Shown piece by piece: positions 37,301-46,759 of a stretch of 64,000 nt of DNA. The position numbers and the translations under genes are program-made. Location of the stretch: the NCBI RefSeq assembly GCF_964204645.1, contig NC_134032.1, forward strand, positions 13,696,275 to 13,760,274, read 5' to 3'. The stretch is from Tubulanus polymorphus (Eukaryota; Nemertea; Palaeonemertea; Tubulaniformes; Tubulanidae). Every line of letters starts with the position of its first letter. Within the stretch, counting starts at the first letter, position 1. A model generated the notes under the pieces. The model saw only the letters and a program-made list of their open reading frames with translations, was not told the origin of the DNA and searched no databases.

Positions 37301-39771
37301 ATCGGTCATTCCTGGATATAAGGAGTCCCTACAGATCGGTCATTACGGCATATAAGGAGTCCCTACAGATTGGTCATTCCTGGATATAAGGAGTTTTCAG
37401 TGTCGTAAGGCGCTTATATCGCTATTAGCAACCAGTTTGACAACCAGTGGATGCATTGTTGAACCGAAATCTAAGGAATTTTGTGATGAGTGCTGACCTT
37501 TTCTTAGGGTTATTCAAAGTGATAGTTCGGATGCCATTTTTTTCAGTTGTCAAGACGATGGGTTCTTGTTTCGTAGTTTCGGCAGTTGACATCGTTCTGA
37601 CTGCGCTTGTGGGACCGGCCGCCCGACTTGCCGGGCCTGCCGCCCGATACCAACCTCCAACAACTACCTAGATATTCACAAAAAACACAGCTTTTAACAA
37701 GGACTGTTTAGCAATCCCCGGAAATAGTGAAAAATGAATTAACAATGGACGTTTTTGTTCAACTGCGTGTCGTCCATTCTAATGTCTATTTCAACCTGAC
37801 TTGAGAGCATTCCGGGTGGCCTAACTCGCTAATCTCTGGTAGTACATACCTGATAAAGGTCTTAGTGGGACCAGAAAGGACAGGCAGTCGACCTAAACCA
37901 TCACTTTTTAATCCATTTGCAACTGTATTGAAGGATATCCAAAAAGTCTTCACTGAAAGGGGTTAAATGAAGAGAAGTGACTCCATGATTTGAAAGTTTA
38001 ACAATATGTTTCCATGCCTACATACCAAATTTCAGTTGGTAGGCATGGAAACATATTGTTAAACTTTCAGATCATGGAGTCTCTTTTCTCTCATGAACCC
38101 CTTTCAGTGAAGACTTTTTGGATATCCTTCAATACAGTTTCAAATGATTAAATAATTTTGATTTAGGTCCACTGCCAGTCCTTTCCTGGTCTTACTAAGA
38201 CCTTTATCAGGTATGTACTACCAAAACTGAGCGAGCTAGGCCACCAGGAATGCTCTCAAGTCAGGTTGAAATAGACATAAGTCAATGATCAATGGAAAAT
38301 TTGATCATTACTTGTCGCTCTCCCCCTAGACTAGTAGAATGATGATGTCAACTTTGAATGTGGCTTTCCAGGCAATGTGTAGTAACAAGTTGAAATAGAC
38401 ATATGAAGTATCTAATTATCAGATGTTGTAAATGTAAAGGACCACGTCTTGGGGTCCCCTTATTACCGAGATGACGTAATTTACCAAGATGAACCGAGAT
38501 GACATATTTATTTATTCCTAATCGATTTTTAACAATTGAAATCATATTATATCAGTAATTAATACCTTCTAGAGTCATACTTTTCCGGATATACATATTT
38601 ATTTATTCCTTATCGATTTTAACAATTGAAATCATATTATATCAGTAATAAATACCTTCTAGAATCATTTTTTTCCGGATATTTTGTAAAAAAAACTTTG
38701 ACTTCAAATACGTCATCTCGGTTAGCAATAAAATTTCAATGAATTTGATTGATCGATGATCTCATCTCGGTAAAGTTAAAAGTTATTTTTCTACAAAAAT
38801 ATCCGACAAAATATGTAAAATATGACTCCAGCAGGCATTTATTATTGATATTATATGATTACAAGTGTTAAAATCGGTAAGGAATAAATAAATATGTTAT
38901 ATTTCATGTCATCTCGGTTGATCTCGGTTCATTTCGGTAAATTACGTCATCTTGGAGGACCGCGTCTGGTATTCAGACTAAATGTGTTTCCTCGAACACT
39001 CAGGCTATTTTTACGACCCTGTAAACGGACGACACTAGCTATATTTACGACGTTTCATTCTGATTGGCTATTTCACGTTGCGCATGCGCACTAGGGTGCA
39101 TGACTTAGAAAAATCAAGAGTTAGAGAAAATAGAGCGGATAGAGCGAGACTCGAACCCGGGCCAGTAAATTACTAGCACAGCATCATACCACTAGACCAC
39201 CGAGCTCGCTGAAAACCACTCGAATGTTTTAACTAAATATAGCCTCACCTTACCCTAATCCTATCCCGAGGGGGTAAAACGGACCCTTACCCTAACCCTA
39301 AAACCCTCTGGACCCTCTTCTCACCCTCTTGACACTAATCCTCTCCTCTCTAGACCATAATCCTAAATTCAATATAAAACCGTCGTAAATATAGAATTTA
39401 CGACCGCTTTACGACGCCGTAATATAATATAGCCACTTTGTTCCTCGAAACTGCTCTTCTATTCAATGGCAACTCCTCTTCCTTTCAGTTTAACTCGCAC
39501 TCTCTCATTCCGTTGCCCTAGATGCCAAATATTGGCCATGCAACGTAGGTAACTAGAACTTGAACTTGAACTTGCTGCAAGTGCAAACAACCGGCGGTAC
39601 CATATTTTCATTGAATTGATTATTAAATCAATTTTATTTCGTCTAATTACACAACATTTCGAAGCGGTTTTTGACTCGAAAGATTCTTCGATAGTTCAGA
39701 CTTACATTGAATTTATCTACTTGAGTTGTCAAGCGCCTCAAACTTCGTAAACTCGCGGAGAAAAAAGACAT
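34322..39771 (-). CDS. ECHDC3: Enoyl-CoA hydratase domain-containing protein 3, mitochondrial
   Basis: Nine exons, all with GT-AG borders and matching phases: 39771-39706, 37667-37498, 36733-36598, 35647-35576, 35477-35359, 34962-34853, 34770-34712, 34623-34517, 34439-34322 (TAA). The sum is 957 bases, 318 residues, close to the ~300 of the family. The start [17 protein letters not shown] is basic and hydroxylated with no acidic residue, as expected for a mitochondrial presequence. The crotonase fold is clear: [24 protein letters not shown] (first oxyanion-hole segment), [20 protein letters not shown] (second), [29 protein letters not shown] and the C-terminal [13 protein letters not shown]. 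The two glutamates used by true enoyl-CoA hydratases are not at the usual places (GCQ instead of GCE, TPG instead of PE), as in this family generally, so hydratase activity is doubtful. Exon 2 carries a small repeat ([14 protein letters not shown]). Family known; partner and substrate unknown here. Confidence 0.95.
35050..35255. repeat. GTCTTAA-rich short inverted repeats
   Basis: TCTTAAGACC and GGTCTTAAC words repeat on both strands in the ECHDC3 intron between exons 35359-35477 and 34853-34962, forming several short hairpins. Probably an old foldback element; ends not defined. Confidence 0.5.
35700..35960. mobile_element. Dispersed repeat (CACTTGCCC element)
   Basis: Contains CACTTGCCC words in several copies and the segment CTACTTGCCCTGATGAGAAT ... 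CTTGTCCCGGGC ... GTGCTTAGATCGGACCC, which is found almost unchanged at 62462-62526 in a KDM1B intron. So two unrelated genes share pieces of one dispersed element. Confidence 0.7.
36786..37400 (+). repeat. Minisatellite of the ATCGGTCATTCCTGGATATA unit
   Basis: About sixteen units in the intron between ECHDC3 exons 2 and 3. Some units carry the extra segment AGTTTTCAAGTCAGGTCCCT. Several groups repeat as blocks (for example 36990-37120 and 37160-37290), showing higher-order growth. Same unit as 30880-31310, but here read in the antisense direction of its host gene. Confidence 0.95.
37788..38284. mobile_element. ~490-bp foldback element, copy 1
   Basis: Left end AATGTCTATTTCAACCTGAC and right end GTCAGGTTGAAATAGACAT are inverted, and almost the whole element is two complementary arms around a centre near 38025-38045 (TACCAAATTTCAGTTGGTA). 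A second copy is at 55619-56114. A further right end (GTTGAAATAGACATATG) lies near 38390. It sits in ECHDC3 intron 1 and has no coding capacity. Confidence 0.9.
38437..38972. mobile_element. ~530-bp foldback element (GACGTAATTTACC ends)
   Basis: GGACCACGTCTTGGGG, then CCGAGATGACGTAATTTACC at the left, against GGTAAATTACGTCATCTTGG and GGACCGCGTC at the right. The inner part also repeats: the TATTTATTTATTCCTAATCG segment near 38508 recurs near 38588 and, reversed, near 38880. Intron 1 of ECHDC3. Confidence 0.8.
39005..39470. mobile_element. Repeat-rich stretch with TTTACGAC inverted ends
   Basis: CTATTTTTACGACCCTGTAA / CTATATTTACGACG near 39005-39050 and TATAGAATTTACGACCGC / ACGCCGTAATATAATATAGC near 39395-39440 are inverted and share short words, suggesting an element that spans the tRNA-like segment at 39130-39212. 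A CCCTAACCCTAAAACCC run near 39290 is low-complexity filler. Confidence 0.4.
39130..39212 (-). mobile_element. tRNA-Gly-like sequence, probably SINE head
   Basis: Minus strand has TGGTCTAGTGGTATGATG, matching the A box and D arm of a tRNA-Gly type sequence, and GGCCCGGGTTCGAGTC, matching the T arm. The segment expected to form the anticodon stem and the acceptor stem does not pair, so it is not a functional tRNA. It lies in ECHDC3 intron 1. Confidence 0.6.
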
Positions 39772-40489
39772 TTTCTCTTGCTGTATGACCTGCTGTGTGT
39801 GATTGAGTTGACATCGATTGATTTGATCCAAACAACTAAAACGCGTATGACGGACTTTAAGTCCACGATCGGAGTTTTAGTGTCGGCTGGCAGTGCCAGT
39901 AGTCCGACGTCATTGTAACGGCGGGGATAATAAAACATTAAATCTGAAGAAATCCATTGCCATTTTCTATCATCTCCTTCTCTCAATTCTCCATCTCTAC
40001 AATCTCAAGCTTCCCGGCTTTCACTTTTTTGAACGACTTGAAGAAATGTAACGGGCTCCTGGACTCGCTTTAAACCCAGGGGCGTGGGCGTACGCCCAAA
40101 GTGGGCCATGAGTTGGAGATCCTTGCATATTTGTGGATATATTTCTAATTTAGGTGGGGCGGCCTATCGGTGTCGTTGCTGCTCTATCCTCATTCTGAGT
40201 TTCCGCGTTCGATCCATCCTGGTATTGAAAGTTTTTTCAAAAACGAGTCGCGTCGTCGGCCGAATTAAAGTTAACCCGTCGCCACAGACGTCTTACTCAG
40301 CCTAATAGTTCCATTGCTAAGTGCCTTACTACCTACCGGTACATTGGTTAACAACCAACTAATACGTAAGCTTTATGAATATGGCTGCCGGCCTTCAGTT
40401 AAAATCTTTTGCTTCCTTATTGCCTCGAGTGCGCCATAACCAAATGACGTTTGATCGTGTCGTTCCTTAGCTTTTATGCAGGACCCAGT

Positions 40490-40592
40490 TCCACAGTTGT
40501 GAGTTAGAGTTAACTCCGAGTTAAAACTAGTTTATTTTCAATTAGTTGACTCTGAGTTAAATCTTAACTCAGAACTGTGGAACTGGCTCCAG
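40490..40592. mobile_element. Palindromic MITE, CAGTTCCACAGTTGTGAG family
   Basis: ACCCAGTTCCACAGTTGTGA and GAGTTAGAGTTAACTC at the left, against GAGTTAAATCTTAACTCAGA and ACTGTGGAACTGGCTCC at the right, around an AT-rich centre. Further members: 46629-46736 and 57935-58046. The ends also match the unit of the tandem arrays at 43950-44410 and 51755-52095. Confidence 0.85.
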
Positions 40593-41124
40593 ATTAGCAA
40601 ACCATCGAAAAAGCGTTAAATTGCACGGTCAATGAAAAATCGTTAGAATGATCATTTCGAATCAGAAATTGTCGTTTTATTTTTCGATCAAATACTTCAT
40701 CAATGAAACTGGATCAAATTTTTCACGATCAGAATTTATTTCAAGATATTCGGATGATTTTTTGTTGATTCAAACATATGTAGACTCTGATTTATGTACT
40801 TATAATATCGAACTTTCTCATAAAGATCCTGTAAAGAAAATAGTTTCCGTTTTCGTTACTTCGCCAGTTACTCGAAATTTCGAGATATCGTTTACAAGTT
40901 TCATCTTGGGTTTTCCCCGCGCAATGCGCGCTCCATGTTCAAGTTTCAAAAATCCCGGAGATCGACGCTCATGATTTGCGAAGGCTTATATTCACTAAGC
41001 GTTTTTCGAAGTTCAGTAAGCCCCCCCCCCTTGCCAAGAAATTTGTTAAAAGTAGATGTTTATAAGTGATACCCTTGTTTCTTTGGACAATCATCTATGT
41101 CAAAAGGTAATAGAAATTGTGCTT

Positions 41125-41200
41125 GGTGAAAAATACGAATACGAATACGAATATTTATTACACTCCAACCATTCCCATGGTATATGGAGGAAAAAAAGTA
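41125..41200 (-). mobile_element. LINE-type 3' tail (ATTCGT)n
   Basis: On the minus strand CATGGGAATGGTTGGAGTGT is followed by AATAAATATTCGTATTCGTA and more copies of the hexamer. A short tail of simple repeats after AATAAA is typical of the 3' ends of some non-LTR elements. Only the tail is present. Confidence 0.45.
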
Positions 41201-41289
41201 TTTACAATTATTTACAAAAACAGTAGATAAAAGCACTTTGAAACATAACAAACGTTATTACAACATACTATTTACACACTACCGGAGGG

Positions 41290-41372
41290 CCCCATATTTT
41301 CTTCAAATGTGCTAAAGCACCCTCTGTTGTTGTTTTTTTTTTTATAGATAAGAGATAGAGACGATAGGAGGC
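41290..41372 (+). repeat. Stray copy of the coiled-coil gene's last splice acceptor
   Basis: CTTCAAATGTGCTAAAGC, ACCCTCTGTTGTTGTTTTTT, TATAGATAAGAGATAGAGACG repeats, with few changes, 32598-32651: the end of the minisatellite, the polypyrimidine tract, the acceptor and the first codons of the final coding exon. It is inserted about 8.7 kb away, just downstream of the peptide gene at 41423. The exon part ends within about 20 bases of the acceptor. Confidence 0.85.
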
Positions 41373-41422
41373 CCGGGATACTTGCGCCCCCTGGATTTGT
41401 TTGTGTCTAGCTTTGATTCGAC

Positions 41423-41665
41423 TTACTTTTCACAACTTGAATCGCATCTTGGGCAGATACAACATTTACTACCCGGGGTAGTGCATGTTTCAGAATCGCG
41501 TGATTTACCATCACCAAAACAGTCAAGATTTTCTCTTCTACAATAATAGTAGTTATCGTCATCCTGGTAATTACATTCTTCACCGTCGACTTCAACGATA
41601 CCACATTGCAACAATGTAATCATCATTACTAAACCAATCACCGTCGTCAGTTGGTAACTAACCAT
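41423..41665 (-). CDS. Secreted cysteine-rich peptide A
   Basis: An 80-residue product. It starts MVSYQLTTVIGLVMMITLLQ, a hydrophobic signal peptide, followed by GEECNYQDDDNYYYCRRENL and a tail with TPGSKCCICPRCDSSCEK. Nine cysteines after the signal with spacing C-x10-C-x6-C-x10-C-x6-CC-x-C. The ATG lies one base after a TTTTCAG acceptor (minus strand), so the 5' UTR has an intron. The matching 5' UTR exon and TATA box are at 43381-43503. The stop TAA overlaps a perfect donor (AAAAGTAAGT), so the last codons may be spliced to an unseen exon. Its paralogue is at 50238-50480 and a broken relative at 48914-49141. Such small secreted peptides are often defence or signalling molecules, but the family is not recognised. 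Confidence 0.75.
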   Translation of the reverse strand: MVSYQLTTVIGLVMMITLLQCGIVEVDGEECNYQDDDNYYYCRRENLDCFGDGKSRDSETCTTPGSKCCICPRCDSSCEK

Positions 41666-41689
41666 TCTGAAAAGAGAAAACACACATGG

Positions 41690-41965
41690 CTGCCAACCTC
41701 TGAAAAGTGCTATCAGTAAAAAATTGAATTTTTTTCAGGAAGATTTCATTGAAATATGAAAGAAAATGTTCAAATTAATCAGTAATCAACAGTGAGACCC
41801 TCAGTAACATTCATATATCTGTTCAAATTAATCAGTAATCAGCAGTAAGACCCTCAGTATCATCTTCCATATTTCTAATCTGCATCAAAAAAATCTAATC
41901 AGTATTTTCTTTTATAAAAAAGTAACAAATACTGCAAATCAGGAACTGATGGCAACTCTGAATAC
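41690..41965 (-). mobile_element. Dispersed repeat, GCTGCCAAC ends
   Basis: Left ATGGCTGCCAACCTCTG, right CAGGAACTGATGGCAACTC. Inside, AATTAATCAGTAATCA and GACCCTCAGTA occur twice. The reverse complement of this element is at 59935-60268 in a KDM1B intron; fragments are at 29380-29470 and 29735-29790. It is inserted in the 5' UTR intron of peptide A and explains most of the extra intron length compared with B. Confidence 0.7.
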
Positions 41966-42227
41966 GTTAAGCTTGACGAAGGTTTAAATCCATAAACCAG
42001 CGCTCGATAATAATTCACCACTCCAATTTCTAATCAGTCGCTTTCATCGGTTTTTATCGTTTTGACTGTGTGTCAGTACTGTGCACGGAAACACGGAAAT
42101 GTGGAAACAAACATCCATGCTTGGAAACTTTAATTGTTCCCGAAGAAACTATGTTTCTCGTTGCGCGAAAACGCACACGCCACAGGGAAACGCTCGCAAA
42201 CATAGTCGACAAAAACCCACGATAAAA

Positions 42228-42378
42228 AAAAAACTATCTGGTAGCTTAACGTTTCAACTCAATTCTATGAGCCATTTTCAAAAACAGTATTTGAAAATGG
42301 TATTTGAAAAAAATATACAGTTTTTGAAAATGGCTCATAGAATTGAGTTGAAACGTTAAGCTACCAGATAGTTTTTCT
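42228..42378. mobile_element. Near-perfect 60-bp-arm palindrome
   Basis: AAACTATCTGGTAGCTTAAC and CTCAATTCTATGAGCC at the left are followed by the reverse complements GGCTCATAGAATTGAG and GTTAAGCTACCAGATAG at the right. Few mismatches, so a recent insertion. Confidence 0.9.
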
Positions 42379-43380
42379 TTTTATTGTGGGTTTTTGTCTA
42401 CTATTGATATTGGACAGCCACTTGTCTATGGAAACCCAACTCGGAAACATATAACTGTTTCCGCGTTTCCTTGACTTAATGAAATAGGAGATGAGTATCA
42501 CTTTATTTTACAACGTCCTGTTTTAAAAGATTTAAGAACGCAATTCATACCGAATTTATTTGTTTACCAGACATCCACAAATATCATGTATTCAATTGTT
42601 CACGCAAGTCAGTAAGAAAACTAGTTATGTACATGAGAACATGTTCAAAACTACTATTATAAGATATTGTTATCCTTTTCTTTTCCTGTTTTATATGTAA
42701 GGAAATATTGTAAGAAATTTTATCTGTGCTCATATGTGGAGCAAATAAAATCTGAATTTGAATCTGAAATAGTTGACAGATTCTTTATTGCTACGGATTC
42801 TTATCGCGCGATAGCGATAGTCCGGGCCGATAGTCGTACTACCGAAAAAAACTTTCTCGAGTCACCGACCTGTGTAGACGGTGCACGATATAAATACCGC
42901 ATTAGCGAAAGGCGGCTTTCCGAAAAGCGGCTTATCTGGTTAAAATGTAGATTAAGTAAGTGACAAATAGTGTCTGTCAAGAACGACCTTAGAAGAATCG
43001 TATCAACCAGGTTCAACTGTACAAAGCTCTTTTATACAAAAAAGAGACAGAATAGGAAATAATTCAATAAGTTACACCGATTAACAGCAAAATTATCATA
43101 ATTTCACCCCTAAAAATTGTCATACCATTTTCATTGAAGTTAACGGTCATCATAAGGGATTGACAAAATTTAAGACCTCGTCAGAAAAAAATACAGAACG
43201 GTTTCCCGACTGCTGAGTGCGGAGTCTGGTTTTTAGAAAAATAAACAGATTGATTGCAAAGTTGTTGATTGACTAAAATGAACGCAGAATCGTCACTTCA
43301 TAAGTTTACCATATACGTGAGCTTGTCGCGCACTCAAATTCAGTTACATACGGCGCCAGTCTCAGTAAAAATGGACCTAC

Positions 43381-43503
43381 CTGCTTAATATTTCGTCGTC
43401 GTCGAAATGTTTTCAGTGATGAACGAGAGAGAGTCTTCCTGCGTCAAACGGCTTTCTCGATTTACACCGAAATACGACGCCTTCTTATACACATTGGCGA
43501 ACA
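43381..43503 (-). promoter_or_regulatory. Promoter and 5' UTR exon for peptide A
   Basis: Minus strand: TATAAGAAGGCG at 43491-43500 resembles a TATA box; 30-100 bases downstream comes a segment ending ATTAAGCAG at 43381, followed by GTAGGTCC, a donor. The same arrangement at 51281-51393 stands before peptide B, where the TATA box is TATAAAAAGGCG. The intron to the ATG would be about 1.7 kb here and 0.8 kb in B. Confidence 0.6.
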
Positions 43504-43949
43504 ATCATGATTTTTGGTGTCAATATCTTGATTTCTGATTTATGTCAGTTGCTCCGCCTCCAGATGACAGATCATAAAATGACACGAAACACACTCACAG
43601 AATAATTTTCACCATTCATTCGATATGAATCAATTTTCTAAAATTCATTATTTCATATATTTACAGTAAAATGTTCACGAAAAAGAAATGTACACTCTTA
43701 TATGCAATTATGAATAATGCATGTAGATAATATGGCATTTGTATATTTTTATATCATTCTGTGGTCTTGCAATGGCGAATATAACAAATTAATTTCTGTA
43801 AAGGCCCTCGGATCTTCCAGTGGATCCGCTCATATTGCCGAATCAGTTTTTAGATTAGTTCATTTTGACTGTTTGGAACTGAGAGTCAAATTTAACTCAA
43901 AACGGTAGAACCGAGGCCTTGAACCAGTTGTATGTACGGTTTCATCCAA

Positions 43950-44412
43950 ATTTTATGAGTTAGAGTTAACTCTGAACTCATGATCCAGTTCTACAGTTAT
44001 GAGTTTGAATTAACTCTGAACTCATTATCCAGTTCTACAGTTATGAGTTAGAGTTAACTCTGAACTCATGATCCAGTTTCACAGTTATGAGTTTGAATTA
44101 ACTCTGAACTCATGATCCAGTCCCACAGTTGTGAGTTAGAATTAACTCTGAACTCATGATCCAGTTCTACGAGTTTGAGTTGACGCTGAATTCATGATCC
44201 AGTTCTACAGTTGTGAGTTAGAGTTAACTCTGAAGTCAGGACCAAGTTCTACAGTTATGAGTTAGAGTTAACTCTGAACTCAGGATCCAGTTCTACGGTT
44301 GTGAGTTAGAGTTAACTCTGAAGTCAGGATCCAGTTCTACAGTTATGAATTAGAGTGAACTCTGAACTCAGGACCCAGTTCTACAGTTATGAGTTTGAGT
44401 TAACTCTGAACT
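43950..44412. repeat. ~44-bp tandem repeat (GAGTTAACTCTGAACTCA)
   Basis: About ten units of ATCCAGTTCTACAGTTATGA and GTTAGAGTTAACTCTGAACT. Each unit contains the self-complementary word GAGTTAACTC and one end of the palindromic MITE at 40490-40592, so the array was probably produced from such an element. Confidence 0.9.
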
Positions 44413-44581
44413 CAGGAAAAATTCATTTTGCGAATTATTCGTTCGTTCGTGCACATCGCAGTCCGAGAGAATCCGGAACAGCACACAACATACAGTATAC
44501 ACTTAGTAACCGAGTTGTGCTAAGGATTTCCATAACTTAATCAAAAATCTAGAAATTTTTTGAAAATAATTTGTTTTATCT

Positions 44582-44848
44582 TCATCATCTTAAATCTTCT
44601 TTTACTCGGTCACTCGATCGGTTCTTACTGGCCTGATTCGTATCGCTCAGGACAAGTTTGACCAAGAAAGCGCAATAGCCGTGTGGTAAAAGCCATCGGT
44701 CAAAGGTTTTAACAAAGTCTACATCTGTTTTCAAAACTAACAACAAACACAAAATGCAAAAGCGAAATCTGAAAATGGCGATCAGGTACATTTCTTCGCA
44801 AGGAAAAGGAACTTTCTTCTGACAAAACTTGGATGATATCATTTTCAA
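44582..44848 (-). other. 87-codon frame, unsupported
   Basis: Minus-strand frame with KTDVDFVKTFDRWLLPHGYC and a charged tail. It could be a 3' coding exon (a TTGTTGTTAG acceptor-like site is at its hydrophobic start). In the duplicate at 52265-52440 two small deletions shift the frame, so either B decayed or the frame was never coding. No domain recognised. Confidence 0.25.
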
Positions 44849-45096
44849 ATTAGTTTCCGTAAAAAGGCCCTCAGATCGTGCCGTGGATTCCCGGGTTCAG
44901 TTTTCAAATTAGTTCATTTTCACTGTTTGGAACCGAGAGTCAAATTTAACTGAAAACTGTTGAACCGAGGCCTTGAACCAGTTGTACGGCTGTGAGTTAG
45001 AGCAGTGTCGTATAGAAGAGTTAGTTAGTTGTGAGTAAGAGTTAATTCCGCGCGAAAAATTCGTTCGATAGGTCATCTCTTACTGTGGAATTTGAT

Positions 45097-45170
45097 CCAG
45101 GGATAGAATAGAATAGAATATATTCTATTGCTCACAAAAATACATTTGCTAAGATCGCAAAAAGACAATG
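45097..45170 (-). mobile_element. LINE-type 3' tail (TATTC)n
   Basis: The plus strand has GATAGAATAGAATAGAATAT followed by ATTCTATTGCTCACAAAAAT. Read on the minus strand this is a sequence ending in a simple pentamer tail, like the tail at 41125-41200. Only a short piece is present. Confidence 0.35.
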
Positions 45171-45574
45171 CAACATGTTATACATTATCAGAAACAAAAT
45201 TCTGTGTTATATTGGATAGATGATAGCTAAGGCTAATATTTATCCAAGAATTCACAAACTTTGGGATGTCTGTCGTGAAATCACTTCATTGTGTTTGGCC
45301 ACCAATATGACACGTAGTCACTTGGTTAAAGCACATAAGCCTGTATATAGCAGGCCTATAGTTCTCTGGGAGCGCTAGAAAAATCGATGCAGTAAATGAC
45401 AGTGACAAGTAATCGAATTGCGGAGATAGAAAATCAGAAAACACCTGTTTTTGTTTTTCATCGTCGCTAACTGATGATGTAGGCTTTTATCGCAGAGATC
45501 GAAATCATTCCCCGATTTCCAGTAAACGCCGGTCGATTGGGCCGCTCTGTACCGCTCAATACCAGCCCGGTGGA

Positions 45575-46045
45575 TTGCTGCTACCAGCCCGGGTGGATTG
45601 CTGCTACCAGCCCGGGTGGATTGCTGCTACCAGCCCGGGTTGATTGCTTGCTACCAGCCCGGGTGGATTGCTGCTACCAGCCCGGGTGGATTGCGGCTAC
45701 CAGCCCGGGTGGATTGCGGCTACCAGCCCGGGTGGATTGCTGCTACCAGCCCGGGTGGATTGCGGCTACCAGCCCGGGTGGATTGCTGCTACCAGCCCGG
45801 GTGGATTGCGGCTACCAGCCCGGGTGGATTGCTGCTACCAGCCCGGGTGGATCGCCGCTACCAGCCCGGGTGGATCGCTGCTACCAGCCCGGGTGGATCG
45901 CTGCTACCAGCCCGTGTGGATTGTGGCTACCAGCCCGGGTGGATTGCTGCTACCAGCCCAGGTGGATTGCCGCTACCAGCCCGGGTGGATCGCTGCTACC
46001 AGCCCGGGTAGATCGCTGCTACCAGCTCGGGTGGATTGCTGCTCC
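45575..46045 (+). repeat. 23-bp minisatellite (CTACCAGCCCGGGTGGATTG)
   Basis: About twenty units of 23 bases. All three plus-strand frames stay open because 23 is not a multiple of three and the unit has no stop, giving a 69-base super-period. This is an artefact of composition, not a gene. The unit contains the palindrome CCCGGG. Confidence 0.95.
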
Positions 46046-46186
46046 GATTTCAATCACTCGTGAAATGAGAAACATGGTTTCGGGAAACTTAATGATCCAA
46101 GATCAAAAATGTTTGATTCCGTGTTCTGTTTTCGTGAGTCATGTGCGTTTGAACGAAGTCATCATCATCTTTTTGCAGTTCAACTT

Positions 46187-46395
46187 ACATTAATCGCCAT
46201 TTCTAAATGTCTTCTGATTTGATCAGTATCATAACTGTATAAAGATTGAGAAAATATTCTCATGAGACAGAATATAAGTCGTAAGTCATGTTCGGATTCG
46301 AAGAGTTCTAACACATGCCTATACGTGTACATATAATTGTGATGACACTTTGACAGGTGCACGTCACATTCTTTCGTTTTCAGTAAATCGATTTC
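46187..46395 (-). other. Candidate coding exon
   Basis: Minus strand open for over 65 codons and ending at AATGTAAGTT, a strong donor. The product has KTKECDVHLSKCHHNYMYTY, ESEHDLRLIFCLMRIFSQSL and DTDQIRRHLEMAIN: helical, with spaced cysteines and no low-complexity. The composition is convincing for a coding exon of a small, possibly secreted protein, but no other exon was found with confidence. Confidence 0.4.
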
Positions 46396-46457
46396 GAAGC
46401 GAATTGTAAATGAATTTATGAAATGACATGCGCTTCCATTAGAGGAGAATGCATATT

Positions 46458-46557
46458 GCATCCTCGCTTGCCAGGGTTTGATTGTCGCCCGTTAGGCCTG
46501 GGGTTGTGTTGGCGTGAGCTTAGCGGGCGCAATCAAACCCTGGCAAGCGAGGATGGC
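46458..46557. mobile_element. GC-rich palindrome (CTGGCAAGCGAGGATG ends)
   Basis: GCATCCTCGCTTGCCAGG and GTTTGATTGTCGCCCG at the left, reverse complements CGGGCGCAATCAAACC and CTGGCAAGCGAGGATG at the right. The end word recurs at 27836-27851. Confidence 0.85.
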
Positions 46558-46628
46558 ATATCGTCGATTGATGAACTATACAGTGACGATATTAATCGGC
46601 CGCATATCTACCAAGTGAATAACATCTC

Positions 46629-46736
46629 TTGACCCAGTTCCACAGAAGTGAGTTAGGATTTGACTCATTGAAAATGAGCTGATTCTAACTCAGACTTAAC
46701 TCCAACTCACAAATGTTGAACTGGGTACCTTCAGAT
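46629..46736. mobile_element. Palindromic MITE, CAGTTCCACAG family
   Basis: ACCCAGTTCCACAGAAGTGA at the left and TTGAACTGGGTACC at the right, with GAGTTAGGATTTGACTCA against CTCAGACTTAACTCC inside. Confidence 0.75.
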
Positions 46737-46759
46737 TTAACTCACAACAGTGGAACTGG

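Larger units (their letters stand above)
42605..44770. repeat. Segmental duplication, copy A
   Basis: Matches 50503-52440 with very high identity. The common part includes a LINE-like tail (AATCTGAATTTGAATCTGA), the peptide 5' UTR exon and TATA box, a tandem GAGTTAACTCTGAACTCA array, and a segment with ATCTTCTTTTACTCGGTCAC. The copies differ mainly in the length of the tandem array and a few short deletions. Confidence 0.95.

Noticed and set aside
39130-39212. Functional tRNA-Gly gene
   Set aside because: A and B boxes match, but the anticodon and acceptor stems do not pair.
42667-42963. 98-codon plus-strand frame, duplicated at 50565-50852
   Set aside because: It lies in the 5' UTR intron of the peptide genes, opposite strand, next to a LINE-like tail; its conservation is explained by the segmental duplication.
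45537-46193. Three overlapping plus-strand frames up to 218 codons
   Set aside because: Consequence of a stop-free 23-bp repeat; no start context, domain or splice support.
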